Under the pieces are notes generated by a model that had not been told where the DNA came from, made no database searches, and saw only the letters and a list, made by a program, of their open reading frames with translations. This document shows, piece after piece, positions 1 through 8,853 of a stretch of 64,000 nt of DNA. A program made the position numbers and the translations under genes. Every line of letters begins with the position of its first letter. Within the stretch, counting starts at the first letter, position 1. Origin of the DNA: Faecalibacterium sp. HTF-F (GTDB lineage Bacteria > Bacillota > Clostridia > Oscillospirales > Ruminococcaceae); the NCBI RefSeq assembly GCF_023347535.1, contig NZ_CP094473.1, forward strand, positions 806,001-870,000. The letters are read 5' to 3'.

Positions 1-2
1 CC

Positions 3-68
3 GGGCAGGTGGTGCTGGCCGACGTGTGCGGCACCGGCGTGGACATTGTGGCGACGCGAAATCTGTAA
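3..68 (+). CDS. C-terminal tail of DUF1667 family protein (partial)
   Basis: Only the last 21 residues are present; the reading frame is open from the left edge and stops at TAA 66-68. The tail contains DVCGTGVDIVATRNL, a pattern I associate with the C-terminus of DUF1667 proteins, small redox-associated proteins often encoded with glycerol-3-phosphate dehydrogenase and glycerol kinase in Clostridia. glpK starts 36 bases downstream, in the same direction, which agrees with a glycerol-catabolism operon continuing to the left. The family assignment rests on this short tail and the context only. Confidence 0.6.
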   Translation, partial: GQVVLADVCGTGVDIVATRNL

Positions 69-104
69 TACACACTCCTGAAACGATACGGAGGTAGCAA
101 AAGC

Positions 105-1598
105 ATGAGTACAAAATATGTTCTGGCGCTGGATCAGGGAACCACCAGCAGCCGTGCCATCCTGTTCGACAATGAGCAGAACATCATTGCGGTGCAGCAG
201 CGCGAGTTTGAGCAGATCTATCCGCAGCAGGGCTGGGTGGAGCACAACCCTATGGAGATCTGGTCCACCCAGTATGGAGTCATGAACGAGGTGGTGGCCC
301 AGAGCGGCGTCGATGTCCATGACATCGCCGCCATTGGCATCACCAACCAGCGGGAGACCACCATCCTGTGGGAAAAGGCCACCGGCCGCCCCATCTATAA
401 CGCCATCGTCTGGCAGTGCCGCCGCACGGCACCGCTGGTGGATGAACTGCTGCAGCAGCCCGGCATGGCAGACTACATCCGGGAGAACACCGGCCTGATG
501 CCCGACGCCTATTTCTCCGCAACGAAGATCAAGTGGATCCTGGACAATGTGCCCGGTGCGCGGGAGCGGGCCGAGGCAGGGGAGATCCTGTTCGGCACCG
601 TGGACACATGGCTGGTCTGGAAGCTGACCGGCGGCAGAGTGCACGTCACCGACCGCACCAACGCCAGCCGCACCATGCTGTATAACATCCGCACGCTGGA
701 CTGGGACGACACTCTGCTCAAAGCGCTGGATATTCCGCGCTGCATTCTGCCCCGCGTCACCGATTCCAGCGAGGTCTACGGCACCACCGACCTGTGCGGT
801 GTGCAGATCCCGGTGGCCGGCATTGCCGGTGACCAGCAGGCTGCGCTGTTCGGGCAGAGCTGCTTTGGCAAGGGGGAGGCCAAGAACACCTACGGCACCG
901 GCTGCTTTTTGCTGATGAACACCGGCGACACCATCTGCCGCAGCCGGAACGGCCTGATCTCTACCATTGCCATCAGCCTGAACGGCAGGGTGGAGTATGC
1001 GCTGGAGGGCAGCGTCTTTGTGGGCGGTGCTGTAATCCAATGGGTGCGCGACGGTCTGCGCATGATCCAGGAAAGCCGCGACGCGGAATACTACGCCCAG
1101 AAGGTGCCGGACAACGGCGGCGTTTACATCGTGCCCGCCTTTACCGGTCTGGGTGCACCGTACTGGGATATGTACGCCCGCGGTGCCATTGTGGGCATCA
1201 CCCGCGGAACCACCCAAAACCATATCATCCGCGCGGCGGAGGAGTCCATCGCCTACCAGAGCGCCGATCTTGTGGCGGCTATGGAAAAAGACATCGGCGT
1301 GCCCATCACCTCGCTGAAGGTGGACGGCGGTGCCTCCCGTGACCAGTTCCTGATGCAGTTCCAAGCCGACATCCTGAACAAGACCGTGCTGCGCCCGGCC
1401 ATCCGGGAGACGACCGCTCTGGGCGCAGCCTATCTGGCGGGCCTTGCCACCGGCGTATGGAAGGACCGGGATGAGATCCGCAGCCTGTGGCACTGCAACA
1501 TGACCTTTGCCCCGCAGATGGACGAGGCCGAACGCACCCGCCTGCTGGCCGGCTGGCACAAGGCCGTGGGCCGCAGCAGCGACTGGGCAGAGCATTGA
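105..1598 (+). CDS. glpK: Glycerol kinase
   Basis: ATP-dependent phosphorylation of glycerol to sn-glycerol 3-phosphate in the cytoplasm. The 497-residue length is normal for the family. The N-terminus has the FGGY-kinase phosphate motif [14 protein letters not shown] (residues 9-22), followed by the glycerol-contact region [12 protein letters not shown] near residue 80. Further on are the [10 protein letters not shown] loop near 242 and the C-terminal GGAS and [10 protein letters not shown] motifs near 400-440. The start ATG follows a GGAGG site at 91-95. A terminator lies directly downstream, so glpK is the last gene of its operon. The assignment is secure. Confidence 0.97.
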   Translation: MSTKYVLALDQGTTSSRAILFDNEQNIIAVQQREFEQIYPQQGWVEHNPMEIWSTQYGVMNEVVAQSGVDVHDIAAIGITNQRETTILWEKATGRPIYNAIVWQCRRTAPLVDELLQQPGMADYIRENTGLMPDAYFSATKIKWILDNVPGARERAEAGEILFGTVDTWLVWKLTGGRVHVTDRTNASRTMLYNIRTLDWDDTLLKALDIPRCILPRVTDSSEVYGTTDLCGVQIPVAGIAGDQQAALFGQSCFGKGEAKNTYGTGCFLLMNTGDTICRSRNGLISTIAISLNGRVEYALEGSVFVGGAVIQWVRDGLRMIQESRDAEYYAQKVPDNGGVYIVPAFTGLGAPYWDMYARGAIVGITRGTTQNHIIRAAEESIAYQSADLVAAMEKDIGVPITSLKVDGGASRDQFLMQFQADILNKTVLRPAIRETTALGAAYLAGLATGVWKDRDEIRSLWHCNMTFAPQMDEAERTRLLAGWHKAVGRSSDWAEH

Positions 1599-1630
1599 TG
1601 GTTTTCGCTCACGATCACTTACAGCAAAAA

Positions 1631-1676
1631 TGAGACAGGCAGCCCCTTGTTTTCGGGGAAGCCTGTCTCATTTTTT
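1631..1676 (+). terminator. Intrinsic terminator after glpK (bidirectional)
   Basis: A hairpin with arms TGAGACAGGC (1631-1640) and GCCTGTCTCA (1661-1670) encloses a second CCCC/GGGG pairing and is followed by six T. Read on the minus strand the same hairpin is followed by five T, so it can also end the 1720-2951 transcript. Confidence 0.9.
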
Positions 1677-1719
1677 GGATAGAGCAATTTGCAGCGGCCC
1701 ATCGGGCCAGATTATTACA

Positions 1720-1920
1720 TCATTTGATGTCGAGTTCGGGCGGGACGTCGATCTGATCCGAGACGTACTTCCCGTTCTTTTTGCGCTGACGCACGCACTC
1801 GGTGAGCAGATACTCGATCTGTCCGTTCACCGAGCGGAAGTCATCCTCTGCCCAGGCGGCAAGGGCGTCGTAGAGCTTCGCGTTCAGGCGCAGGGGCACC
1901 TGCTTTTTGGGCTCTGCCAT
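1720..1920 (-). CDS. Arc-like ribbon-helix-helix protein
   Basis: A 66-residue protein with the pattern of a ribbon-helix-helix DNA-binding fold: a short beta strand ([14 protein letters not shown]), then a helix ([24 protein letters not shown]). It resembles Arc-family proteins. Its ATG overlaps the stop of the upstream SPFH gene by one base (TGATG), so the two are translationally coupled. Such proteins usually bind DNA as dimers, but no partner toxin is present, so a toxin-antitoxin reading is not supported. A role in a band-7 operon is unknown. Confidence 0.75.
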   Translation of the reverse strand: MAEPKKQVPLRLNAKLYDALAAWAEDDFRSVNGQIEYLLTECVRQRKKNGKYVSDQIDVPPELDIK

Positions 1921-2951
1921 CAGTACAGGCTGCCGCTGTTCACAATGGGCTGTGCGTCACGGTTGCCGCACAGCACCACCAGCAGATTGGAGACCATCGC
2001 CGCCTTGCGTTCGTCGTCCAGCTCCACCACCTTGTTTTCGCTCAGGCGATCCAGGGCCATTTCCACCATGCCCACGGCACCGTCCACGATCATCTTGCGG
2101 GCGTCGATGATGGCGCTTGCCTGCTGGCGCTGCAGCATCACGGCTGCGATCTCCGGCGCATAGGCCAGATAGGTGATGCGGGCCTCCACCACTTCGATGC
2201 CGGCCTGCTCAACATTCTTCTGGATCTCGTCCCGGATGCGGGCGGCTACCACCTCCGAGGAACCGCGCAGACTGCCCTCATCGGCCACGCCGTCGCCGGT
2301 GGTGTCCACATTGGGGGCTACATCATAAGGGTAAACGCGCACCACGTTGCGCAGGGCGCTGTCGCACTGCAGGGAGAGGTATTCCTTATAGTTGTCCACA
2401 TTGAACACGGCCTTTGCGGTGTCGGTGACCCGCCAGATGACCGCAATGCCGATCTCCACCGGGTTGCCCAGACAGTCGTTGATCTTCTGGCGGGAGTTGT
2501 TGAGGGTCATCATTTTGAGCGAGATCTTCTTGCTGGTAGATTCTGCGGTCTGGGCACTGCTGTTACCTGCCTTGAGCAGGGCCGCCATGCCGGTTTCGCC
2601 GCTGTTCACGTCACCGCTCTGGCTGAGCTTTGTGCCCGCCGCAGGGTTGACTGCGGTACAGAACGGATTCACCCAGTAAAAGCCCTGCCCCTTTAAGGTG
2701 CCGATGTAGTCGCCGAAGAGGGTGAGCACCAGTGCCTCCTGCGGCTTGAGCACCTTCAGGCCGCAGAACAGGAAAATGCCCGCCACCCAGTACAGGATGG
2801 ACAGCGCCATGAGCAGAATGCCCGGGAACAGGCTGGTGTCCAGCAGGATCAGGCTGTACACGAACAGTGCCGTGAACACCACATAGCCCAGCAGGGTGAG
2901 CAGCAGCATGACCATGCCGTTCTTTTTGGTCTGCAGAATTTTCTCTTCCAT
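1920..2951 (-). CDS. SPFH/band 7 domain membrane protein
   Basis: 343 residues. The N-terminus has two hydrophobic segments (about residues 14-36 and 42-64), then a band-7 core starting near residue 70 ([30 protein letters not shown]) and an alpha-helical C-terminal half containing the [26 protein letters not shown] region typical of SPFH proteins. A Gly/Ser-rich insertion of about 30 residues follows the first part of the core. SPFH proteins form membrane-anchored oligomeric rings. It is the first gene of a two-gene operon with the ribbon-helix-helix protein and has a clear promoter upstream. Confidence 0.88.
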   Translation of the reverse strand: MEEKILQTKKNGMVMLLLTLLGYVVFTALFVYSLILLDTSLFPGILLMALSILYWVAGIFLFCGLKVLKPQEALVLTLFGDYIGTLKGQGFYWVNPFCTAVNPAAGTKLSQSGDVNSGETGMAALLKAGNSSAQTAESTSKKISLKMMTLNNSRQKINDCLGNPVEIGIAVIWRVTDTAKAVFNVDNYKEYLSLQCDSALRNVVRVYPYDVAPNVDTTGDGVADEGSLRGSSEVVAARIRDEIQKNVEQAGIEVVEARITYLAYAPEIAAVMLQRQQASAIIDARKMIVDGAVGMVEMALDRLSENKVVELDDERKAAMVSNLLVVLCGNRDAQPIVNSGSLY

Positions 2952-3001
2952 AATGGTCTCCTTCTTATCAGGGCTTGAAAACGTTTCTTTATGATATCAA
3001 A

Positions 3002-3030
3002 ATCATATCACTTTGAACTTTCTTTGTCAA
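3002..3030 (-). promoter_or_regulatory. Promoter of the SPFH gene
   Basis: On the minus strand, TTGACA (3030-3025) and TATGAT (3007-3002) are separated by 17 bases, about 50 bases upstream of the ATG. This is close to the housekeeping sigma consensus. Confidence 0.8.
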
Positions 3031-3085
3031 GCCCCGGAGGCCAAAATCCCTTCAGGCGGGGTACAATGTTTATAAAACCGGCTTC

Positions 3086-4318
3086 TCAGTCCCGGAGCAA
3101 TGCCACGGCCACATCGTTGACGTTCGTGCCGGTGGCTCCGGTCATGATGAGCCCCTCCACAGCCCGGAGGGCGTGGTAGGCATCGTTGTGCTGCAGGGTG
3201 TCAAACACGTTCCAGCCTTTTGCAGTCAGCGCAGCAAGGGTCTCGCCGTCCACATAGCCGCCTGCGGCATCAGTGGGGCCATCGGTGCCGTCACTGCCCA
3301 CCGAGAACACTGCCGCGTTCCGCCCTGCAATGGCGGGAGCTGCCGCAAGCGCCAGCTCCTGATTCCGCCCGCCGAGGCCCCTGCCGGTCAGGTGGACGAC
3401 CGTCTCGCCGCCTGCGATATAGGCCAGCTTTTTCCCGTGCCCCGTGTGGGTGCGGACGATGGAGCCAAGAAAGCTGCCCGCTTCCCGGGCCTCACAGCAA
3501 AGTTGATCGGTCAGCAGGATGGGCTCATAGCCCAATTCCCGGCAGGCATTGGCCGCAGCGGTGCACAGTTCCCGCACGCTGCCGGTGATCCGGGTGGTCA
3601 CGTTGTCCAGCGCTTTGGGCGTTTCCTGCTGCAGCAGCGTCTTTGCCTGTTCCGACAGGTTTAAGTGGTACTTTTCCGCAATGGCAAGGGCCTGTGCGCA
3701 GGTGGAGGTGTCCGGCACCGCCGGGCCGCTGGCAATCATGTCCAGCGGGTCGCCGAGAATGTCGCTGAGTACGATGCTGAACACCTCTGCCGGGGCACAG
3801 GCCTGCGCAAACCGTCCGCCCTTGACAGCGGAAAGCCGCTTGCGGATGGTGTTCATTTCCACGATATCGGCCCCGCTGGCGAGAAGCTGGCTTGTGATGT
3901 CCTGCAGCTCTTCCCCGGGCAGCAGCGGCCGCTCGAACAATGCGCTGCCGCCGCCGGAGAGCAGGAACAGCACAGTATCCTCTGCCGTCAGGCCCTGCAC
4001 AAGGGCCAGCGCCTTTTCGGTGGCAGCAAAGCTGTTCTCGTCCGGGACCGGATGGCCTGCTTCACAGCAGGTCACGCCCGGGATCTCACCCTTTACGTGG
4101 CCGTATTTGGTCACCACCACACCGCCGTCCACACGGCCCAGTGCTTCCACCGCAGCGTGTGCCATCTGCCAGGCCGCCTTGCCCGCTGCCACCAGCAGCA
4201 CTCTGCCGCCCCTCGGCGCAAAGGCGTTCAACGCACGGCGCACGGCTTCGTCCGGCAGAACGGCGTTCAGGCTGGAGCGGATGATGGCATCTGCATCCCT
4301 TCGCAGAGTCGGATTCAT
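3086..4318 (-). CDS. Glycerate 2-kinase, MOFRL/DUF4147 family
   Basis: 410 residues. It phosphorylates D-glycerate at C2 using ATP, feeding 2-phosphoglycerate into glycolysis. Visible motifs are VLLVAAGKAAWQMA near residue 45, the LLSGGGSALFE loop near 120, NTIRKRLSAVKGGR near 155, and the C-terminal MOFRL domain with GGETVVHLTGRGLGGRNQELAL and SVGSDGTDGPTDAAGG. I place the start at ATG 4318 because a GGAGG site (4331-4327) sits 8 bases before it; the longer GTG start at 4333 would lie on that site. It is monocistronic here. Confidence 0.93.
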   Translation of the reverse strand: MNPTLRRDADAIIRSSLNAVLPDEAVRRALNAFAPRGGRVLLVAAGKAAWQMAHAAVEALGRVDGGVVVTKYGHVKGEIPGVTCCEAGHPVPDENSFAATEKALALVQGLTAEDTVLFLLSGGGSALFERPLLPGEELQDITSQLLASGADIVEMNTIRKRLSAVKGGRFAQACAPAEVFSIVLSDILGDPLDMIASGPAVPDTSTCAQALAIAEKYHLNLSEQAKTLLQQETPKALDNVTTRITGSVRELCTAAANACRELGYEPILLTDQLCCEAREAGSFLGSIVRTHTGHGKKLAYIAGGETVVHLTGRGLGGRNQELALAAAPAIAGRNAAVFSVGSDGTDGPTDAAGGYVDGETLAALTAKGWNVFDTLQHNDAYHALRAVEGLIMTGATGTNVNDVAVALLRD

Positions 4319-4350
4319 AAAGCATTCCTCCACTAACTGTTTTTGCTTTT

Positions 4351-4378
4351 AGTATAGCGCGTTTCTGCATTCTTTTAA
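4351..4378 (-). promoter_or_regulatory. Probable promoter of glycerate kinase
   Basis: Minus-strand TATACT (4356-4351) lies 16 bases after a weak TTAAAA (4378-4373), about 30 bases upstream of the ATG. Confidence 0.5.
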
Positions 4379-4467
4379 AGTGCAGCTCTGCCGGGTTTCC
4401 TTCTTGATTTCAAAGAAAAATAAGGGTGAAAAAAACTGATATAACAGCTAAAATAACGAAAAATGCA

Positions 4468-4497
4468 TTGACAGTTGCACGGTTGTGACGCTATAAT
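4468..4497 (+). promoter_or_regulatory. Strong promoter of the LCP gene
   Basis: TTGACA (4468-4473) and TATAAT (4492-4497) are both perfect consensus hexamers, separated by 18 bases. The first possible ATG of the downstream reading frame (4475) lies inside this promoter, which rules that ATG out as the translation start. Confidence 0.88.
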
Positions 4498-4558
4498 AGG
4501 CCATGGAATATTTTCCGGCAGGATCATATTCCGAGGGAAAGAGGGGAAGCATACCTTT

Positions 4559-5548
4559 TTGAACACAAAAAAACAATATCGCGCTGCTGCTGCGGCGCTG
4601 GCTGTACTGGTGCTGGCGGCTTTGCTGCTTTTTGCAGGCGGCAGCTGGCTGGAAAAGCGCAGCCGGAAACCGGAGACCCGGACGGAGCTGCCGCAGGCAG
4701 AGCAGGAGACCGTGGAACTGAACGGCCATACCTACAAAAAGCGTGACGGGCTTACGACCATTCTTGTAATGGGCGTGGATCATGAAACGCAGGAGTCCTA
4801 TGCATACCGGCAGGCCGGTCAGGCGGATTTCCTCCGGTTGATCGTGCTGGACAGTAACAACAAGACGGTGCAGCAGTTGCAGATCGACCGTGACACGATC
4901 ACGCCGGTGACAGTGCTGGGCGTTATGGGGGATCGGTATGAGCCGGTGGAGCAGCAGATCTGTGTGGGCTATGGCTTTGGCGATGGACGCCAGACCAGCT
5001 GCGAGGTCACAGTGGAAGCTGTGGAAAATCTGCTGGGCGGACAGACGGTCGATCAGTACCTTTCCATGGGTCTGGATGGCATTTCAACACTGAATGACTT
5101 GGCGGGCGGCATTACCGTTACGCTGGAGGATGATTTCTCCGCCATCGATCCGGCTATGACCAAGGGCACGACCCTGACGCTGCATGGAGACCAGGCAGAG
5201 ACCTTTGTCCGTACCCGCCGCAGCATCGGCGTTGGCACCAATGAGGCCCGCATGGCCCGGCAGGAACAGTATATCCAGAAGCTTGCCACACAGCTGGATG
5301 CTGAAGTAAAGCAGAACCAGAACTTTGTGCTCACGGCTTACGACGCAATGGAACCGTATCTCTATACGAACATCCCGCGCGGCCAGCTGGCAAATGAAGT
5401 GTGGGCGGCAAAGGATTATGAGCGGATGGATACAATCAAGCCGGAAGGCACCCATGAGATCGGTGCCGATGGCTTTATGGAGTTCTATCCGGATGCTGCA
5501 AGCCTGCAGCAGGCTGTATTGCAGCTTTTCTATGAACAGGTTGAATAA
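4559..5548 (+). CDS. LytR-CpsA-Psr (LCP) family cell-wall polymer ligase
   Basis: LCP proteins transfer polysaccharide or teichoic-acid precursors from lipid carriers to peptidoglycan outside the membrane. The protein has a short cytoplasmic N-terminus and one membrane segment (about residues 7-27). The LCP domain follows, beginning near ILVMGVDHE and including the pyrophosphate-binding-type region LQIDRDT, the GGITVTLEDDF segment and the RTRRSIG segment. I prefer the TTG start at 4559, 10 bases after GAGGGGAA (4541-4548), which gives 329 residues; an upstream ATG overlaps the promoter. It opens the polysaccharide-control cluster. Confidence 0.86.
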   Translation: MNTKKQYRAAAAALAVLVLAALLLFAGGSWLEKRSRKPETRTELPQAEQETVELNGHTYKKRDGLTTILVMGVDHETQESYAYRQAGQADFLRLIVLDSNNKTVQQLQIDRDTITPVTVLGVMGDRYEPVEQQICVGYGFGDGRQTSCEVTVEAVENLLGGQTVDQYLSMGLDGISTLNDLAGGITVTLEDDFSAIDPAMTKGTTLTLHGDQAETFVRTRRSIGVGTNEARMARQEQYIQKLATQLDAEVKQNQNFVLTAYDAMEPYLYTNIPRGQLANEVWAAKDYERMDTIKPEGTHEIGADGFMEFYPDAASLQQAVLQLFYEQVE

Positions 5549-5619
5549 ATGTGTGTGTTGCACATTTAGATAGAGGTACTCTCGGGGAAAGAGTGTGAAA
5601 GTTTGAAAGGAAGAGTCAT

Positions 5620-6219
5620 ATGAGAATGAAAAAGGTCGTTGGTGTTGCAGTTTCTGTGGTTCTGGCCGTAAGTATGGTTGCAGCCACTGCTTTTGCAGCA
5701 GAGACTGCTCCTGCAAGCCCGACCAGCGCAGATAAGGATGCCGGCAAGATTACCTTTGAGGCCACCGGTTCTTCTTTTGAGGGCCTGAACATCGAGTTAA
5801 AGACCACCACTGTTTCTGCCGCGGAAGAGGAAGCTCTGAAGGCAGCAGGCAGCGTGCGGGCTTATCTGGGTGCAGATGCCTATTCTGAAATTACCCGCAT
5901 TCTGGGCAGCAATGTGACCATCAGCGAGATCAAGGAGCTGATGGTCACCGGTTATGTGGCTAGCATGGGTGATGTTACCGCTTACCTTCACTTTGCAGCT
6001 CTGCCCAAGGCAGGCACTCAGGTTGTCGTTACGGTCAAGGTCGTCACTGCGAATGGCAACGTTGTGACTCTGCCTGTGGTTGGTACCGTTGTTGAGCAGA
6101 CTTCCACCGTCAATGGTAAACCTGTGACCCGGCGTGCTGTCAAGGTTGTGCTGGATAGCGTGACCATGGCAAACATTCAGGCTGGCAAGGCAACTGCTTC
6201 TGTTGCTACCGCAAAGTAA
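5620..6219 (+). CDS. Secreted protein of unknown function
   Basis: 199 residues with a clear signal peptide (hydrophobic core VVGVAVSVVLAVSMVAATAFA, likely cleavage after AFA near residue 26). The mature part has no Cys, is rich in Ala, Thr and Val, and looks like an extracellular beta-sandwich. I do not recognize a family. It lies between the LCP ligase and the Wzz/BY-kinase genes and is followed by its own terminator, so it is probably expressed at a higher level than the genes downstream. A structural or adhesive role at the surface would fit, but this is inference. Confidence 0.75.
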   Translation: MRMKKVVGVAVSVVLAVSMVAATAFAAETAPASPTSADKDAGKITFEATGSSFEGLNIELKTTTVSAAEEEALKAAGSVRAYLGADAYSEITRILGSNVTISEIKELMVTGYVASMGDVTAYLHFAALPKAGTQVVVTVKVVTANGNVVTLPVVGTVVEQTSTVNGKPVTRRAVKVVLDSVTMANIQAGKATASVATAK

Positions 6220-6233
6220 TTAGCAGACTGCAT

Positions 6234-6277
6234 CATTTGCGGTGCTCCCTGATGAAACAGGGGACGCCGCATTTTTG
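6234..6277 (+). terminator. Intrinsic terminator after secreted protein
   Basis: A hairpin built from TGCGG...CTCCCTG and CAGGGGA...CCGCA is followed by TTTTT, separating the secreted-protein gene from the wzz-like gene. Confidence 0.75.
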
Positions 6278-6372
6278 GCGTATAGGATTTAGAAAAATAG
6301 AGGAAAGGGCACAACGCCCGGGCCGCATGGGCGGCAGTATTATGCAGTATTATATAAGTAAGGAGTGAAATC

Positions 6373-7194
6373 GTGCAGCAAGATACTTTTGTGAAGGAGC
6401 GCACAGCTTTAGCGGTACAGCAGGAACAGGGAGAAGACACCATTGATCTGCTGGAACTGTTCATGGGTCTGCTGGCCCACTGGACGCTCATTGCAGCCAC
6501 GGCTGTGGTGGGTGCCGTACTGATGGCGCTTTATACGTTTTTTCTGGTAACGCCGATGTACAAGGCAACGGCTACCATCTATGTGGTCAGCCGCAATGAT
6601 TCGGTGCTGAACTTCTCCGACCTGCAGGTCGGCAGTGAGCTGACCAGCGATTACATCAAGGTCTTTGAAATGTGGGAAGTCCACGAAAAGGTCATCAGCA
6701 ACCTGAACCTGAATTATACCTACACCAATATGGCCAGTATGCTGTCTGTCACCAACACCAGCGACACCCGTATGCTGGATATCACGGTCACGAACCCGGA
6801 CCCGGAAGAAGCGGCAGCGATCGCAAACGAGTATGCGGATGTGGGCGCAAAGTACATCTCGGAAAAGATGAAGACGGACGAGCCCACCCTGATGTCTTCT
6901 GCGCGCGTGCCGGAGAATCCGTTCAGCCCCAACAAGGCCAAGAACATCCTGATGGGCTTTGTAGTGGGCTTTGTGCTGGCCTGCGCCGTGGTGGTGCTGC
7001 GGACCATGCTGGATGATACCTACAAGTCTGCTGATGATATCCGCAAGTATACCGGCATGGTCGTGCTGGCATCGATCCCGCTGGCCGACGCCGGCGAACA
7101 GCCGAAAGAGAAAAGCGAGTTCAAGCGCCGCACCAAGCGATTTGCCGATGATATCCGCCGCCGTGTGGGCGGCAGCTCCGGGAGGAAAGCATGA
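6373..7194 (+). CDS. Wzz/YveK-type chain-length regulator (BY-kinase adaptor)
   Basis: 273 residues with two membrane segments (about residues 34-56 and 192-213) around an extracellular domain, the layout of capsular polysaccharide co-polymerase adaptors. The proline-containing RVPENPFSPNK motif just before the second membrane segment is typical. The start is GTG 6373, 7 bases after AGGAG (6361-6365). The stop overlaps the next ATG (ATGA), consistent with adaptor and kinase forming one Gram-positive BY-kinase complex. It sets polymer length and activates the kinase. Confidence 0.9.
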   Translation: MQQDTFVKERTALAVQQEQGEDTIDLLELFMGLLAHWTLIAATAVVGAVLMALYTFFLVTPMYKATATIYVVSRNDSVLNFSDLQVGSELTSDYIKVFEMWEVHEKVISNLNLNYTYTNMASMLSVTNTSDTRMLDITVTNPDPEEAAAIANEYADVGAKYISEKMKTDEPTLMSSARVPENPFSPNKAKNILMGFVVGFVLACAVVVLRTMLDDTYKSADDIRKYTGMVVLASIPLADAGEQPKEKSEFKRRTKRFADDIRRRVGGSSGRKA

Positions 7195-7937
7195 AACAGC
7201 TGAAGATCACAAAATTTCCGGCTCTGGATTATGCGGGAAATGAAGCCTTTAATACCCTGAGCACCAACCTCTCCTTTGCAGGTGCGAGTGTCAAAAAGAT
7301 TATGATCACCAGCTGCCATGCTACAGAGGGCAAGAGCTATCTGTCCATGAACCTGATGCGCACGCTGGCACAGCGCGGCCTCAAGGTAGCGCTGGTGGAC
7401 GCAGACCTGCGCCGCAGCACGATCAACAGTGACTACGGCCTGAAATATGAGGATGGCCGCAGCGACGGCAAAGGCCTCTCCCATTTTCTGGCCGGTATGG
7501 TGGGCATGGATGAGGTCATCTACCAGACTGACATCCCCAACGCGATCATGGTGCCGGTGGGCCGCGATGTGCCCAACCCGCTGGCGCTGCTGACCAACAG
7601 CCATTTTGCCGAACTGCTGGATATGCTGGCCAGAATGGCAGATTACGTCATTGTGGACGCACCCCCGGTGGGCGTGGTCATCGATGCGGCAGAGATCGCC
7701 AAGGCATGTGACGGTACCCTGATCGCAGTGAACTACAACGATGTGAGCCGTCAGGAGCTGCTGGACGTGAAGCAGCAGATCGAGCAGACCGGCTGCCCCA
7801 TTCTGGGCACGGTGCTCAATCAGGTGGACTACGACAACTATATGGGCCGCAAGTACTACAAATCCTACTCAAAGTATGGGAAGTACGGCTATTACAAAAA
7901 GTATTATAAGCGGAGCCACGAAGCGGAAAAGAAATGA
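7191..7937 (+). CDS. Bacterial tyrosine kinase, CpsD/CapB family
   Basis: 248 residues. Cytoplasmic P-loop kinase that autophosphorylates tyrosines and controls exopolysaccharide export through the adjacent Wzz adaptor. The Walker A region is ITSCHATEGKSYLSMN near residue 41, slightly altered from the usual GEGKS/T form (Thr-Glu-Gly-Lys-Ser). Walker A' is VALVDADLRRS near 66, and the Walker B-type VIVDAPP is near 150. The C-terminus is a tyrosine cluster with about ten Tyr between residues 210 and 240, the expected autophosphorylation tail. It overlaps the genes on both sides by 4 bases, so the three are translationally coupled. Confidence 0.93.
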   Translation: MKQLKITKFPALDYAGNEAFNTLSTNLSFAGASVKKIMITSCHATEGKSYLSMNLMRTLAQRGLKVALVDADLRRSTINSDYGLKYEDGRSDGKGLSHFLAGMVGMDEVIYQTDIPNAIMVPVGRDVPNPLALLTNSHFAELLDMLARMADYVIVDAPPVGVVIDAAEIAKACDGTLIAVNYNDVSRQELLDVKQQIEQTGCPILGTVLNQVDYDNYMGRKYYKSYSKYGKYGYYKKYYKRSHEAEKK

Positions 7938-8644
7938 GCGGCTTTACGGATTATCATGCGCACTTCGTCTACGGCGTGGACGATGGTGCGCAGACCAGAG
8001 AAGAAATGTATGCCATGCTGGATGCAGCGGCAGCAGACGGTGTGCGGCACCTGTTTGCTACCTCGCACAGTACGCCGGGCATGGAACGCTTCCCGCAGGA
8101 AGTCTATGACCGGCATCTGGCTCTGGCCCGCGCATACTGCACACAAAAAGGCTACGACCTGAAGCTGGAGCACGGCGCTGAGCTGCTGTATACCCCTGCG
8201 GCGGGATATGCGGCAGTCCAGCACCAGCTGCTGACCTTGGGAGATACCGGCTGGGTGCTGCTGGAGTTTGTGCCGAACATAACGGCAAAGGAGCTGGAAA
8301 CGGCTCTGCAGGAGATCACGGGTGCGGGCTACCGCATTCTGGTGGCCCACATTGAGCGGTATCCCTGCCTTGTGCAGCACGGCTTGCTGGCCCGCCTGCA
8401 TGAGCAGTACCGGCTGCGCTGTCAGATCAACTGCTCGGCTGTGCTGGACAGCGGCTTCTGGCAGCGGATGCGGCTGGAGCACTGGGTCAAGGCGGGGCTG
8501 GTGGACACGGTCTCTTCCGATGCACACAACTGCACCTCCCGCCCGACCCGGATGCGGCAGACCTATGAGCAGCTGTGCAGCCATGTGGGAGAAACCACGG
8601 CACAAAAATTGACAGGGTTGGACGGCACGGAATATCTTGTATAA
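7934..8644 (+). CDS. PHP-type protein-tyrosine phosphatase, CpsB/YwqE family
   Basis: 236 residues. A metal-dependent phosphatase that dephosphorylates the BY-kinase tail. The PHP metal motif DYHAHFVYGVDDG lies at the N-terminus (residues 6-18), with further metal ligands in ATSHSTPG (near 42), HGAELLY (near 75), VAHIERYP (near 137) and SSDAHN (near 198). Its ATG overlaps the kinase stop. Together with the adaptor and kinase it completes a phosphorylation cycle. No glycosyltransferase or flippase gene follows, so the polymer it controls must be encoded elsewhere. Confidence 0.92.
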   Translation: MSGFTDYHAHFVYGVDDGAQTREEMYAMLDAAAADGVRHLFATSHSTPGMERFPQEVYDRHLALARAYCTQKGYDLKLEHGAELLYTPAAGYAAVQHQLLTLGDTGWVLLEFVPNITAKELETALQEITGAGYRILVAHIERYPCLVQHGLLARLHEQYRLRCQINCSAVLDSGFWQRMRLEHWVKAGLVDTVSSDAHNCTSRPTRMRQTYEQLCSHVGETTAQKLTGLDGTEYLV

Positions 8645-8679
8645 CTGCCTGAGCTGCGGGAAATAAGATCCGGCTCAGA

Positions 8680-8733
8680 CACCTCTTTCGGTCAGTGGTT
8701 TTGCGGACAAACTGCACGGAAGAGGTGCTTTTT
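8680..8733 (+). terminator. Probable terminator after phosphatase gene
   Basis: Arms CACCTCTT (8680-8687) and AAGAGGTG (8720-8727) pair across a 32-base loop and are followed by a T-rich stretch. The long loop makes this a moderate candidate. Confidence 0.55.
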
Positions 8734-8775
8734 CGTAATTAAGATAAGGTTTCCGTTTTTTTGTGCAAAAATAAC

Positions 8776-8804
8776 TTGCGAATCAGCGGGTGACGTGTTA
8801 AACT
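8776..8804 (+). promoter_or_regulatory. Promoter of the SARP-type response regulator
   Basis: TTGCGA (8776-8781) and TAAACT (8799-8804) are separated by 17 bases, about 50 bases before the ATG. Confidence 0.6.
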
Positions 8805-8853
8805 GAACAAGGGGGAGCGTTTTGAACGTAAGCTTGCGGGGGTGTGTTATTAA

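Noticed and set aside
1720-2951. Toxin-antitoxin pair made of the ribbon-helix-helix protein and the SPFH gene.
   Set aside because: SPFH proteins are not toxins and the coupling order does not match a toxin-antitoxin operon.
4475-4558. Longer N-terminus of the LCP protein from ATG 4475.
   Set aside because: The ATG lies between the -35 and -10 boxes of a consensus promoter and has no ribosome-binding site.
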